DNA of 64,000 nt from Micromonospora endolithica (lineage in GTDB: Bacteria; Actinomycetota; Actinomycetes; Mycobacteriales; Micromonosporaceae), in NCBI RefSeq assembly GCF_003626595.1, contig NZ_RBAK01000004.1, positions 62,001 to 126,000 of the forward strand. The letters run 5' to 3'. The notes under the pieces were generated by a model that saw only the letters and a program-made list of their open reading frames with translations, made no database searches and was not told where the DNA came from. Positions within the stretch are counted from its first letter, which is position 1; each line of letters starts with the position of its first letter. This document shows, piece by piece, positions 17,350-26,669 of this stretch. The translations under genes were made by a program, and so were the position numbers.

Positions 17350-17679
17350 GTGGACGACCTGCGCTCCTTCGCTGATGGCCGTAATGCCGCGGTGGCACGC
17401 AGCAGCGCCGCCGGGGTCGCCCTCCTCGAACGCCACCGCGACGAGCGGCTGGAAGAGCTGTGGCTCGATCACGACCTCGGTGGCGCCGACACGATCTGGC
17501 CGGTTGTGGAGGTGTGGGAGCGTGCGGCCTTCGAAGGGCGTCCGTTCGACATCGGCGTCGTCCACGTCCACTCTGCCAACCCTGCCGGTGCGGGCAGGAT
17601 GGCTCAGGCTCTGCAATGTCGGGACTACCGCGTCCGGATCGCATCCGGCTCCGCGGCAGTCGGCTATCTGAACGAGTAA
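17350..17679 (+). CDS. cREC-type receiver-like domain protein, N-terminus disturbed
   Basis: This 109-residue protein reads VDDLRSFADGR, then LEELWLDHDLGGADTIWPVV and VVHVHSANPAGAGRM, the pattern of the cyclic-phosphate-processing receiver domain (cREC_REC). The family normally begins with a strand ending LVDD, but the GTG at 17350 starts inside it. A perfect AGGAGG (17294-17299) and an ATG at 17309 lie upstream in a different frame, and a TGA precedes the LVDD strand in this frame. A small indel between 17309 and 17345 has probably separated start from body, so the gene may be damaged. Its role is unknown. Confidence 0.6.
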   Translation: MDDLRSFADGRNAAVARSSAAGVALLERHRDERLEELWLDHDLGGADTIWPVVEVWERAAFEGRPFDIGVVHVHSANPAGAGRMAQALQCRDYRVRIASGSAAVGYLNE

Positions 17680-17802
17680 CCGAGAGTCTCGGTGTGGAGG
17701 GGGTTCGGGAAGTCAGCGACGAATCAGTGAGTCTTGTCAGCCGAGCCGAAGACCGGCATTCGTCCGACCGCTCGTTCGAAGGGCGCCGCGTACCCTGCTC
17801 GC

Positions 17803-18427
17803 GTGGTGAAGCTGATGATCTACGCCGGGCCCCGCGGCAGCAGACGCGTTGGGATCCCGTACGGGCGGAGTCCCGCTCACGCCGCCGGAGTTCGAGTGGC
17901 CTCGGTGCCGCGAGTGCGAAGGGCCGATGCAGTTCCTGGCTCAGATCTGCCTCGCTGACGCCGATCCCGGCAGTACCGGTCTGCTGTCGGTCTTCATGTG
18001 CCAGAACGAGCCGGGGCTCTGCGAAGAATGGGACGCCACCGCGGGCGGAAACAGCGCCTTCGTGTTCGGGTCCGATGCCACGCGGGCCGCCCCGGTACCC
18101 GATGACGGCGTCACGCTGCTCGACGAGACGTCCGCGATCGGCTTCGCACAGATCGAGGGGTACGACTATCTGGGAGCGCGGGACCGTTGGACTCGCGAGA
18201 CCCGTCGGTCCGTGCCGCAGGTGCTGGGCCAGGTCGGTGGTCGGCCGGCGTGGCTGCAGAACGACGAGACACCCGACTGCGCCGTCTGTGATCAACCAAT
18301 GTCGTTCATCGTGCAGCTTGAGGAAGGACACGATTACCGAACCTCGGCGAACTTCGGCGGTGGTGGCTGTGGTTACGGATTTCGTTGCCGATCCTGCGGC
18401 GACGCCGCGTTCCTTTGGCAACGATGA
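17803..18427 (+). pseudogene. DUF1963-like protein with probable frameshift near the N-terminus
   Basis: The main frame has FEWPRCRECEGPMQFLAQ, then LLSVFMCQNEPGLCEEWDA and CAVCDQPMSFIVQLEEG, a Cys-rich, zinc-ribbon-bearing member of the DUF1963 (YwqG-like) family. The expected N-terminus, KLMIYAGPR, is present from GTG 17803/17806 but in another frame. The shift lies between about 17830 and 17880. The alternative TTG at 17849 would drop this start. The body is otherwise intact (about 190 residues), so a recent mutation or a sequencing error are both possible. Confidence 0.65.
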
Positions 18428-18683
18428 GCGACTGAGGCCGACCCAGGACCGTCACCCAGGGCGGCGCGGAGTGGGCACGCGACGGGTGGCACTGCCGCAC
18501 AGCACGACGCCGTAATGCCTGTACCACAGCAGGCGCGGTCGGCGGCAGATCCGGATGCTTGGTCAAACCAGCCAGTTGCGCCGAGGCGCTGGCGATCGGC
18601 CGTGTCCGCTTGCGTCTCAGACGGCAAGTCCGCGGGTAGGAAGAGCCGACCCACGACGGGCGACTTCTGGGGAGAGCGTGATC

Positions 18684-18880
18684 ATGGTTCGTACCGCGAT
18701 CGTTACCGGCGCCGGCAATGGATCGGGACGCGAAGTCGCGCTTGGCCTTGCCCACGCTGGTTATGCCATCGTCGTAGCCGATCTCGATGAGCGAGCCGCG
18801 CGGGCGTGTGGACGCTTGATCGAGGCGCGCGGATTGCCGGCACAAGCGTTAGGCGCCGATGTACGAGAGCGCCACGCTCG
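18684..18880 (+). pseudogene. short-chain dehydrogenase, N-terminal remnant
   Basis: ATG 18684 follows GGAGAG and begins a Rossmann fold: IVTGAGNGSGREVALGLA (TGxxxGxG) and VVADLDE, typical of classical SDR enzymes. Similarity stops after about 62 residues (LGADV); the frame then runs into arginine-rich nonsense opposite the response regulator. The catalytic Tyr-x-x-x-Lys is absent. Confidence 0.75.
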
Positions 18881-18979
18881 GCGACCAGCCGGACCAGCGT
18901 GCGGAACTGGGCGGGCTGCCGCCCGGCATCCGGCCCGACCATCCTCAACAGACAGACACCAGGGGTTACGGGACATCCC

Positions 18980-19618
18980 TCAGCCGACGAGGCGACGTTC
19001 CCAGGCCCAGGCGGCGATCTCGACCCGGTTGCGAGCGCTGAGCTTCATCTGCACGCTGGCCAGGTGGGTCTTGACCGTGCCCACGGCGATGAAGAGTTGG
19101 GCGGCGATCTCGGCATTGGTCAGGCCCTGGGCGACCAGCTTCACGACGTCGAGTTCCCGTGGGGACAGGCCGGAGTCCTCGCGTGCCGGGGCGGGCGAGC
19201 TGAGGTGCTCCAACAGTCGTACGGTGATGGACGGGCTGATCAGCGCGTCACCGGAGACGGCCGCGCGGACCGCCTCCACCAGCAGGGCCGGGCCGGAGTC
19301 CTTGAGCAGGAAACCGCACGCGCCGTTGGAGAGCGCGGTGTGCACGTACTCGTCGAGGTCGAAGGTCGTCACCACGACCACCCGGATCGGGTCGGCGACG
19401 CCCGGCCCGGCGAGCAGCCGCAGTGCCTCAAGACCGTCGAGGCGGGGCATCCGGATGTCCAACAGCACCACGTCCGGGCGCAGTCGTCGGGCCAGTTCGA
19501 CGGCCTGGACGCCGTCGGCGGCCTCGCCGACCACCTCCATGTCCGACTGGGCTCCGATGATCATGCCGAAGCCGGTCCGGACCATGGCCTGGTCATCGGC
19601 GATGAGCACCCGGATCAC
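18980..19618 (-). CDS. LuxR-type (NarL/FixJ) response regulator
   Basis: This 212-residue protein has a receiver domain with acidic pocket ADD (residues 7-9), phosphoacceptor Asp54 in LLDIRMP, a Thr in VVVTTFD and a Lys in FLLKD. A LuxR helix-turn-helix follows (SPRELDVVKLVAQGLTNAEI, then GTVKTHLASV). The GTG start at 19618 overlaps the kinase stop (GTGA), so the pair is co-translated. It probably controls the divergent ABC exporter operon at 20955-24241. Confidence 0.92.
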   Translation of the reverse strand: MIRVLIADDQAMVRTGFGMIIGAQSDMEVVGEAADGVQAVELARRLRPDVVLLDIRMPRLDGLEALRLLAGPGVADPIRVVVVTTFDLDEYVHTALSNGACGFLLKDSGPALLVEAVRAAVSGDALISPSITVRLLEHLSSPAPAREDSGLSPRELDVVKLVAQGLTNAEIAAQLFIAVGTVKTHLASVQMKLSARNRVEIAAWAWERRLVG

Positions 19619-20808
19619 CGGGTCACCGCCACGTGCAGCGGAAACGCCGCGTCGAGCACCCAACCACCGGCGACGCCCGGCCCGGCGGTGATCGTGCCGC
19701 CGAGGGCACGGACCCGCTCGGTGAGGCCGATCAGGCCGAAGCCGTGCCCGCGGGCCGGCGCGGTACGCGGCGACGCGCCGTCGTCGGCGACCCGGACCAG
19801 TAACCAGTCCGGGGTGCGCCGGACGGCCACGGCCACGGACCGCGCGTCCGGCGCGTGCTGGCGGGTGTTGGTCAGCCCCTCCATCACCACCCGGTACGCC
19901 GACGTCGAGACCTCCACCGGCAGTCCGTTCAGGTCGCCCTCGACGTGCAGCCGTGCCGGCGCGTTCGCCGCGCCGTTGAACCCGGTCAGCAGCGGCTCCA
20001 GCTCGGTCACCCCGGCCAGTGGAGCCAGCGGTGCGTCCGGCGGCGCGTCCGGGTTGCGCAGGATCCCGACCATCCGCCGCATCGAGGCCATCGTCTCCGC
20101 GCCGGCCCGCTCGATCTGCTCCAGCGCGACGATCACCCGTTGCGGGTCCTGCGCGGCGACGAACCGGGCGCCCTGTGCCTGCACCACGATGCCGGTGACG
20201 TGGTGGGCGATGAAGTCGTGCAGGTCCCGGGCGAACTCGGCACGCTGCTCGGCCCGGACCAGCGCGATGGCCCGCTCCCGACCGGCGGCCATGATCCGCA
20301 GGTAGAGGCCCACCCCGGCGGCGCCCGCCGCAGCGAGCACCTGGAGCAGACCGAAGATCACCAGCAGGTTCTCGGCGCCGACGCGCAGCGGCATCGCGGC
20401 GACAGCGAGACCGGCGGCCACCGCCGCCCACGGGGCGAGCCGCGGCGCGCCCCAGCGGGCCACCACGAAGACCGCCCCGATCAGCCCGGCCGACTCGGCG
20501 AGCCCCCAGCTACCGCTGAACAGCTGAGCGCCGCCGAAGAGGAGCAGAGTCGCCGCGGTCACGGCCAGTGAGGCGCAGGCGAGCACCAGCGCGGCCAGCG
20601 GCAGCCAACGCGAGCCCAGCCGGTGCACCGGCAGCCAGAGCGGCACCGTCGCCACCGCCAGCCCCATCCGCACCAGCAGGACCAGGAGGGCGGCCAGGCT
20701 CTCGGGCGCGCCGAACCGCAGGTCGAAGAGGGCGAGCAGCCCCATGGCCACCAGTCCGGCGGCCTGGGCCAGGCGTACCCACCAGCGTCGAAGATCCGGC
20801 GTGCTCAT
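19615..20808 (-). CDS. sensor histidine kinase, HisKA_3 type
   Basis: This 397-residue kinase has several membrane helices in its first 175 residues, with very short loops, as in intramembrane-sensing kinases. The dimerisation/phosphoacceptor helix has FARDLHDFIAHHVTG with His197. An HATPase_c domain follows, with N-box-like EGLTNTRQHAP and the G-box GFGLIGLTERV. ATG 20808 is the first good start. It faces away from the MacB-like exporter, an arrangement seen in antibiotic/cell-envelope stress modules. The signal is unknown. Confidence 0.9.
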   Translation of the reverse strand: MSTPDLRRWWVRLAQAAGLVAMGLLALFDLRFGAPESLAALLVLLVRMGLAVATVPLWLPVHRLGSRWLPLAALVLACASLAVTAATLLLFGGAQLFSGSWGLAESAGLIGAVFVVARWGAPRLAPWAAVAAGLAVAAMPLRVGAENLLVIFGLLQVLAAAGAAGVGLYLRIMAAGRERAIALVRAEQRAEFARDLHDFIAHHVTGIVVQAQGARFVAAQDPQRVIVALEQIERAGAETMASMRRMVGILRNPDAPPDAPLAPLAGVTELEPLLTGFNGAANAPARLHVEGDLNGLPVEVSTSAYRVVMEGLTNTRQHAPDARSVAVAVRRTPDWLLVRVADDGASPRTAPARGHGFGLIGLTERVRALGGTITAGPGVAGGWVLDAAFPLHVAVTR

Positions 20809-20954
20809 GGTGACCCAGCGTAGCCAGCCGGGTGGAGGTGGCGGATCGGCCGAAAGGCAGACCCGGCGGCGGCGATACCCGGCTGCGGGCCGATGCGCCC
20901 ACCCGCCGCTGCCGGCGACGCTTCCCGGGTCACATCGCAGCCACTGGAGGAACA

Positions 20955-21713
20955 ATGACAACCCACGCCCCGCCGGAGACCAGCCACGCCGCGGTCGCCG
21001 CGGTCGACCTGGTGAAGGTGTACGGCAGCGGCGAGACCGCGGTCCGTGCCCTGGACGGGGTCTCGGTCGGCTTCGGCCGGGCCGCGTTCACCGCCATCAT
21101 GGGCTCGTCCGGGTCCGGCAAGTCGACCCTGATGCACTGCCTCGCCGGTCTCGACACCGCCACCTCCGGCCGCGTCCTGCTCGGCGGCACGGAGCTGACC
21201 GGCCAGTCGGACCGGACGTTGACCCGGGTACGCCGGGAGCGGATCGGGTTCGTCTTCCAGTCCTTCAACCTGCTGCCGCAGCTCACCGCCGCGCAGAACG
21301 TCACCCTGCCGTTGGATCTCGCCGGCCGGCAGCCCGACCCGGAGCTTCTCGCGCACCTGGTGCGGGTGCTGGGCCTCACCGACCGCCTCGGTCACCGGCC
21401 CAGCGAGCTGTCCGGCGGACAGCAGCAGCGGGTGGCGCTGGCCCGGGCCCTGGTGGCGCGTCCCGAGGTGGTCTTCGCCGACGAGCCGACCGGCAACCTC
21501 GACTCCCGCTCCGGCGCGGAGGTGCTCACCATCCTGCGCGACTCGGTACGCGATCTCGGCCAGACCGTCGTCATGGTCACCCACGACCCGATCGCCGCCG
21601 GGTACGCCGACCGGGTGGTGCTGCTCGCCGACGGCCGGCTGGCCGGCGACATCGACAAGCCCAACCAGGTGTCGGTCACCGACGCGCTGCGTGATCTGGC
21701 GGCCCGCGCATGA
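20955..21713 (+). CDS. ABC exporter ATP-binding protein (MacB/LolD-like)
   Basis: This 252-residue protein has Walker A GSSGSGKS (50-57), Q-loop FVFQSFNLLPQ, signature LSGGQQQRVALARAL, Walker B VVFADEPTGNLDSRSG and switch His in VTHD, all in the LolD/MacB-type pattern. GGAGG at 20946-20950 supports ATG 20955. Its stop overlaps the permease start (ATGA). It probably powers the FtsX-type permease in moving lipophilic compounds or in envelope-stress sensing, under control of the divergent two-component system. Confidence 0.93.
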   Translation: MTTHAPPETSHAAVAAVDLVKVYGSGETAVRALDGVSVGFGRAAFTAIMGSSGSGKSTLMHCLAGLDTATSGRVLLGGTELTGQSDRTLTRVRRERIGFVFQSFNLLPQLTAAQNVTLPLDLAGRQPDPELLAHLVRVLGLTDRLGHRPSELSGGQQQRVALARALVARPEVVFADEPTGNLDSRSGAEVLTILRDSVRDLGQTVVMVTHDPIAAGYADRVVLLADGRLAGDIDKPNQVSVTDALRDLAARA

Positions 21714-24241
21714 GGGGGACCGTGCTGCGTACGCAGGCGAGCGCCGCCGCCCGGCGGCCCGGCCGGCTGATCCTGACCGGCCTGGCGATCCTGGTCGCGT
21801 CCTTCGTCGTCCTCGGAACCGTGCTGGTGCAGCAGATCACCGAACGGACCGTGCGGGACAACCTGAGCGGCACCCCGGCCGCCACCGACCTGGTGATCGG
21901 CAGCCCCGACGTGCCGCCACCCACCGTGACGGACGTGCGGCAGGTCCGGGCCGTGCCCGGTGTCGCCGAGGCGGTGGCCCGGGTGTCGACCGGGGTCTCC
22001 GTCGGCGAGGGGTACCTCAATCTCCAGTCCGATCCGGGCAACGGCCCGCTGACCACGGTCCGGGTGGTCGAGGGCAGCTACCCGGACCGGCCCGGCGAGA
22101 TCGCGGTCACCCCGCGTACCGCCGAACGGCTCGGGCTCCGGGTCGGTACCACCACCAGCGGCACCGGCGGTGAACTCACCGCACCCGCCCCACTCACCGT
22201 GACCGGCGTTGTCGACACCGGCGCGGACGCCGGCTACGACGCGTACGCCCCGGACAGCGTCGTGACCGCCTGGGCGCGCCTGACGGCCGTGGAGCGCGTC
22301 GACGTGCGGGTGGCCCCCGGCACCCCGACGGAGGACGTCCGCCAACGGGTGGCCGCGGCGGTCGCCGGTCAGCCGATCCGCTCCGGCGCCGAGGTGCGCG
22401 AGGCGGAGGCCAACGCGGCGGCCGAGCAGGTGGGGAGACTCTTCATCCTGGTCGGCATGTTCGTCTCCATCGCGGTCGTCGCGGCGGCGCTGGTGGTCAC
22501 CTCGACCTTCCGCATCGTCTTCGCCCAGCGGATGCGGCAACTCGCGTTGCTGCGGGCAGTCGGGGCGAGTCGGGGCACCCTGGTGCGGGCCCTGACCGCC
22601 GAGGGAGCCCTGACCGGCCTGGTCGCCGGCGTCGTCGGGGTTGTCGGCGCCCTCGCCCTCGGGTACGCGCTGCCGGCGATCCTGCGTACCACCGGCCGCG
22701 CGGTCTCGTCACCGGGCCTGCCGGTGGCGGCGGCGGTCACGGTGGTGATCGGCGCCGTCGTGATCACCGTGGTGGCCGTCCTGGCACCGGCGCTCTCCGC
22801 CGCCCGGGTCTCCCCGCTGGAGGCGCTGCGGGCGTCGAGCACCACCGCCGGCCGGCGCGGCATCGGGATGCTGCGTCTGGTGTCCGGGCTGCTCCTGGCC
22901 GTCGGCGCGATCCTGGCCGGGTCGGCGACGGTCAGCCAGTTGCCGGAGCCGGACCAGTCGAACTACGACCCGACGGTGCCGCTGTTCCTGCTGGTCGGGT
23001 CGGGTGCGCTGGCGTTCTTCGCGCTGGTGGCCCTCGGTCCGCTGCTGGTGCGGCCGGTGCTGGCCGTGGTGGGTTGGCCGCTGCGCCAGCTCGGGCCGCT
23101 CGGGAGGATGTCGGTCGGTGGGATCGGCGGGACGCCGCGCCGGGCGGCGGCGGTCTCCGTGGTGGTCGCGCTGGGCGTGACCCTGACCTCCGGGGTGGTC
23201 ATCGGCGGTGCGTCGTTGCAGATCCTCGCCGACCGCGAGCTGGCGCTCTCGGCGCCGACCGACTTCGAGGTCCGCAGCAACGGTGGGACGCTGCCGGCGG
23301 CTGTCGTGACCCGGGCCGAGGCCGCGCGCGGCGCGCTGGCCCGGGTGGTGCCGTACCGGAGGGTCGACGGCGTCACCCTGATGCGCGGCGCCGACAAGCT
23401 CGGTGACGTCGAGTCCGGTTACCCGACCAACGACCTGGACCTGACGGCGTTGCCCACCACCGGTGACCTGGACGTGGCCCAGGGCAGCCTGGCCGGTCGT
23501 GGCCCCGGTCGGATCGTGCTGAACAACTGGGTCGCCCGGGACGCCGCTCTGCGGGCCGGTGACACCGTCACGCTCGCCATGGCCGGGCGCAGGGTCGACG
23601 TGCGGGTGGCCGCAGTCCTGCCCGGGGACGGCCCACTGCACGCGGGCATCCTCACCGATCCGTCCGACCTGGACCGGCTCGGCGTGCCGGCCGCGTACAC
23701 CGGTCTGCTGGCCGACGCGGCCGGCACCGGCGAGGACGGTCGCACCGCCGGCGTGCGGGCGCTGCGCCAGGCGATCGGGGGGAGTCAGGACGTGGGCCTC
23801 GCGGTGCTCGCGGACGAACGGGACCGCAACGAGTCGTTGGTGCGCACCCTGGTCTTGGTCGCGGTCGGTCTGGTCGGGCTGACCGTGCTGATCGCGGTCG
23901 TCGGCGTGGGCTCCACGACCGCGCTCTCGGTGGTGGAGCGGGTCCGCGAGTCCGGGTTGCTCCGGGCGATCGGCCTGTCCCGGACCGGCCTGCGCACCAT
24001 GTTGACCGTCGAGTCCGGCCTGTACGGGGTGATCGGCGCGACCATCGGCCTGGTGCTCGGCATCCCGTACGCCTGGTTGGCGGTGCGGGCCCTCGGGATC
24101 GAGGCGCCGTTGACCGCGCCGGTGCTGCCGCTGGCCGGGCTCTTCGTCGCACTGGTCGTGCTGACCGCGCTGGCCGGGGTGCTGCCGGCCCGTCGGGCGT
24201 CGCGGGTCAGCCCGGTGGTCGCACTGGGGGCCGACGGCTGA
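21710..24241 (+). CDS. FtsX-type ABC transporter permease
   Basis: This 843-residue protein has an N-terminal TM (about 20-40), an extracytoplasmic MacB-like domain, and an FtsX core (three helices about 245-365). It then has a second extracytoplasmic domain and a second FtsX core near the C-terminus (about 715-835), so it is a fused double FtsX unit as in actinobacterial exporters of this type. The ATG overlaps the ATPase stop. A strong palindrome after the stop ends the operon. The substrate is unknown. Confidence 0.93.
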   Translation: MRGTVLRTQASAAARRPGRLILTGLAILVASFVVLGTVLVQQITERTVRDNLSGTPAATDLVIGSPDVPPPTVTDVRQVRAVPGVAEAVARVSTGVSVGEGYLNLQSDPGNGPLTTVRVVEGSYPDRPGEIAVTPRTAERLGLRVGTTTSGTGGELTAPAPLTVTGVVDTGADAGYDAYAPDSVVTAWARLTAVERVDVRVAPGTPTEDVRQRVAAAVAGQPIRSGAEVREAEANAAAEQVGRLFILVGMFVSIAVVAAALVVTSTFRIVFAQRMRQLALLRAVGASRGTLVRALTAEGALTGLVAGVVGVVGALALGYALPAILRTTGRAVSSPGLPVAAAVTVVIGAVVITVVAVLAPALSAARVSPLEALRASSTTAGRRGIGMLRLVSGLLLAVGAILAGSATVSQLPEPDQSNYDPTVPLFLLVGSGALAFFALVALGPLLVRPVLAVVGWPLRQLGPLGRMSVGGIGGTPRRAAAVSVVVALGVTLTSGVVIGGASLQILADRELALSAPTDFEVRSNGGTLPAAVVTRAEAARGALARVVPYRRVDGVTLMRGADKLGDVESGYPTNDLDLTALPTTGDLDVAQGSLAGRGPGRIVLNNWVARDAALRAGDTVTLAMAGRRVDVRVAAVLPGDGPLHAGILTDPSDLDRLGVPAAYTGLLADAAGTGEDGRTAGVRALRQAIGGSQDVGLAVLADERDRNESLVRTLVLVAVGLVGLTVLIAVVGVGSTTALSVVERVRESGLLRAIGLSRTGLRTMLTVESGLYGVIGATIGLVLGIPYAWLAVRALGIEAPLTAPVLPLAGLFVALVVLTALAGVLPARRASRVSPVVALGADG

Positions 24242-24343
24242 GCAGCGCCGTCGGTCGGCGCCGGCCGCACTCCGTACCAACCCTGACCGGCGGGCCGATG
24301 AGCCGCGCGCCGCAGTCGGGCCGCTTCCGCGCAGACGCGCATC

Positions 24344-24375
24344 CCGGCCACCACGGCGCGCGCCGTGGTGGCCGG
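24344..24375. terminator. bidirectional terminator
   Basis: A near-perfect 32-bp palindrome with 15-base arms (left CCGGCCACCACGGCG, two-base centre) sits between the convergent permease and alcohol dehydrogenase genes. It is well placed to end both transcripts. Confidence 0.75.
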
Positions 24376-24390
24376 AATGCCGCGTGGCGG

Positions 24391-25566
24391 TCAGGGTTTG
24401 AGGACGACCTTCTCGCAGTTTTCCCGCTTGTTCTTGAAGATCTCGAAGCCGCGTTCGGCCTCGTCGAGCGGCAGGGTGTGGGTGATGACCCGGGTCGGAT
24501 CGATCTCCCCGCGTTCGATGCGTTCCAGCAGCGGCTTCATGTAGCGCTGCACGTGGCACTGCCCGGTACGCAGGGTCAGCGCCCGATTCATCCAGGCGCC
24601 GGCGGGGAACTTGTCGAGGAAGCCGCCGTACACGCCGATCACCGACACGATGCCACCGCTGCGGCACGACAGGATCGCCTGGCGCAGGGCGTGTGGGCGC
24701 TCGGTCTCCGAACGGACTGCCTGCTTGACCCGGTCGTAGGCGTAGAGGGGCATGCTGCCGTGGCTGGCCTCCATGCCGACCGCGTCGATGCACTTGTCCG
24801 GTCCCCGCCCACCGGTCAGTTCCAGCAGCCGGGAACGCACGTCCACTTCCTCGAAGTTCACCGTGGTGTGGCCCGCCCGTTCGGCCATCTGCAGCCGGTA
24901 CGGCTCCTTGTCGATGGCGATCACCTTCGCGGCGCCGAGCACCCGGGCGCTGTCCATGGCGAACTGGCCGACCGGGCCGGCGCCCCACACCGCCACCACG
25001 TCGGTGGGCTGGATGTCGCACATCTCGGCACCCATGTAGCCGGTGGGCAGGATGTCGGAGAGGAACAGCACCTGCTCGTCGGTCAGATCGGACTCGATCT
25101 TCAGCGGACCGACGTCGGCGAACGGCACCCGCGCGTACTGTGCCTGACCGCCGGCGAAGCCGCCGGTCAGGTGCGAGTAGCCGAAGATCCCGGCGACCGG
25201 GTGGCCGAACATCTTCTCCGCGATCCCGGCGTTGGGGTTGGAGTTTTCGCAGCACGAGTACAGGTCGGCGGCGCAGGCGCCGCACGCGCCGCAGGCAATC
25301 GGGAACGGCACGACGACCCGGTCCCCGACGCGTAGCCGACCGGGGTCGACGCCCCGGCCGACCTCGATCACCTCACCCATGAACTCGTGACCCATCACGT
25401 CGCCGTCCTGCATCGTGGGCACGTACCCGTCGACCAGGTGCAGGTCCGAGCCACAGATCGCGGTGGAAGTGATCCGTACGACGGCATCTCGATCATTCAG
25501 GAGCCTGGGGTCCGGTACGTCACGGACCTTGACCTTGTTGCGGCCCGCCCAGGTGTTCGCCCTCAC
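24391..25566 (-). CDS. zinc-dependent alcohol dehydrogenase, formaldehyde-dehydrogenase-like
   Basis: This 391-residue medium-chain dehydrogenase has catalytic zinc ligands in ICGSDLH and GHEFMGEV, a structural zinc cluster (CGACGACAADLYSCC) and a Rossmann motif (VWGAGPVGQFA). The NxNAGIAEKMFG insertion and the DKCIDAVGMEA block are typical of glutathione-independent formaldehyde-dehydrogenase-like enzymes of this class. Its GTG start overlaps the stop of the preceding SRPBCC gene (GTGA), so both are co-translated. It probably oxidises or reduces small aldehydes/alcohols with NAD; the substrate is not certain. Confidence 0.88.
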   Translation of the reverse strand: MRANTWAGRNKVKVRDVPDPRLLNDRDAVVRITSTAICGSDLHLVDGYVPTMQDGDVMGHEFMGEVIEVGRGVDPGRLRVGDRVVVPFPIACGACGACAADLYSCCENSNPNAGIAEKMFGHPVAGIFGYSHLTGGFAGGQAQYARVPFADVGPLKIESDLTDEQVLFLSDILPTGYMGAEMCDIQPTDVVAVWGAGPVGQFAMDSARVLGAAKVIAIDKEPYRLQMAERAGHTTVNFEEVDVRSRLLELTGGRGPDKCIDAVGMEASHGSMPLYAYDRVKQAVRSETERPHALRQAILSCRSGGIVSVIGVYGGFLDKFPAGAWMNRALTLRTGQCHVQRYMKPLLERIERGEIDPTRVITHTLPLDEAERGFEIFKNKRENCEKVVLKP

Positions 25567-26561
25567 GCGTCCGCTCCCTTCGCGAACTCGGAATCCGACA
25601 GCGGTTGCGCCGGCCGCTGCGGGAACTCCTTGCGGGCCCGCTTACCCCACGGGGCGCCCTCGGATCGGACGACCTGGCCCGTCTCCAGCACCTGCTTGAG
25701 CCGGCGCAGGTCGTCGTCGAGCTGCTGGTGCGGTTCCTCGCCGAAGTACTTGGCCACTGCTTTGCCGACCGCGCCGCCCGGGATGTCGTACGACAGAACG
25801 ACGTGCACCTCGGTGCTCACCCCGTCCGGGGCGGGCACGAACCGGACCGTGCCGGCGTTCGGCACGTCGGCGTTGCCGGTCGACCGCCACGCGATCCTCT
25901 CACCGGTCGCCTCGTCGAGGATCTCCGCGTCCCACTCGACGTTCTTGCCGAACGGAGCGCTGGCGGACCAGTGGCTCGTGCGGTCACCGGTGGCGCGGAC
26001 CTCCTCAAGGTGTGCCATGAAGGTCGGCAGGTTGTCCAGGTCCCGCCAGAACGCGTAGACCTCTGGTGCGGGTTTGCGGATGGTCGTCGTGGCTGTCAGC
26101 TCCATGGAACCTCCTTGGCGTGAGCTCCGCGCCGCCCGTACTGAGCCGGCTCTCTTCGACCGGGATGCCTGCACGGCGGTCAGTAGGTCGACCACCGCGA
26201 TTCCGACGACGGCGCCCGTGACACCGACGAGGCGTCGCCGGCGGCGCCCGTCGCGGCGGGCGATGGCAATCCCGAGCGAGGCCAGGTCCATCGCGTCGCC
26301 CACAACCCGGGTCCACACCCAGATGCCCTTCCGCCGGCTCGTCAGGAGCCCGGCCGCGTGTACCAGCTCCCGCGCCCCGACCAGCGGTACCACCGCCCGG
26401 GACGTCGAGGAGTCGTCCACGCCGCTGATCCGGCGCACCGTCTCCGGCGCCGCCAGCTGTGCCACGCCCAGACCCAGACTCATCCAGCCGAGCCCGCGTC
26501 CCCGCCGTTGTACTTCGTCCTGCCCGGCCTCCATTGCCTCTCTGGTTGCCAGTCGAGTCAC
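25563..26561 (-). CDS. membrane-tethered SRPBCC (cyclase/dehydrase-like) protein
   Basis: In this 332-residue protein, residues 1-140 carry hydrophobic helices (LGWMSLGLGVAQLAA, and others to VGIAVVDLLTAV). Residues about 150-290 form a START/SRPBCC ligand-binding domain (TTTIRKPAPEVYAFWRDLDN, ending with a DIPGGAVGKAVAKYFGEEP helix). Such fusions are common beside alcohol dehydrogenases in actinomycetes. The overlapping stop with the dehydrogenase start suggests one operon. It likely binds a hydrophobic ligand at the membrane; the partner relationship is inferred. Confidence 0.75.
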   Translation of the reverse strand: MTRLATREAMEAGQDEVQRRGRGLGWMSLGLGVAQLAAPETVRRISGVDDSSTSRAVVPLVGARELVHAAGLLTSRRKGIWVWTRVVGDAMDLASLGIAIARRDGRRRRRLVGVTGAVVGIAVVDLLTAVQASRSKRAGSVRAARSSRQGGSMELTATTTIRKPAPEVYAFWRDLDNLPTFMAHLEEVRATGDRTSHWSASAPFGKNVEWDAEILDEATGERIAWRSTGNADVPNAGTVRFVPAPDGVSTEVHVVLSYDIPGGAVGKAVAKYFGEEPHQQLDDDLRRLKQVLETGQVVRSEGAPWGKRARKEFPQRPAQPLSDSEFAKGADA

Positions 26562-26669
26562 CGGTAGCCTCCGTATCCGGTCGCACCCGGCCGAGCATTC
26601 CGATTCACGACGGTCCGGGGCGCGACCCGTAGGGGCCGGGGATACCCCTCGGAAACCACCTCAAGCCGC

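Noticed and set aside
22709..25285. 858-residue open frame on the minus strand
   Set aside because: It is opposite the permease and dehydrogenase genes, is Arg/Gln/Asp-biased and lacks any domain; a GC-driven shadow.
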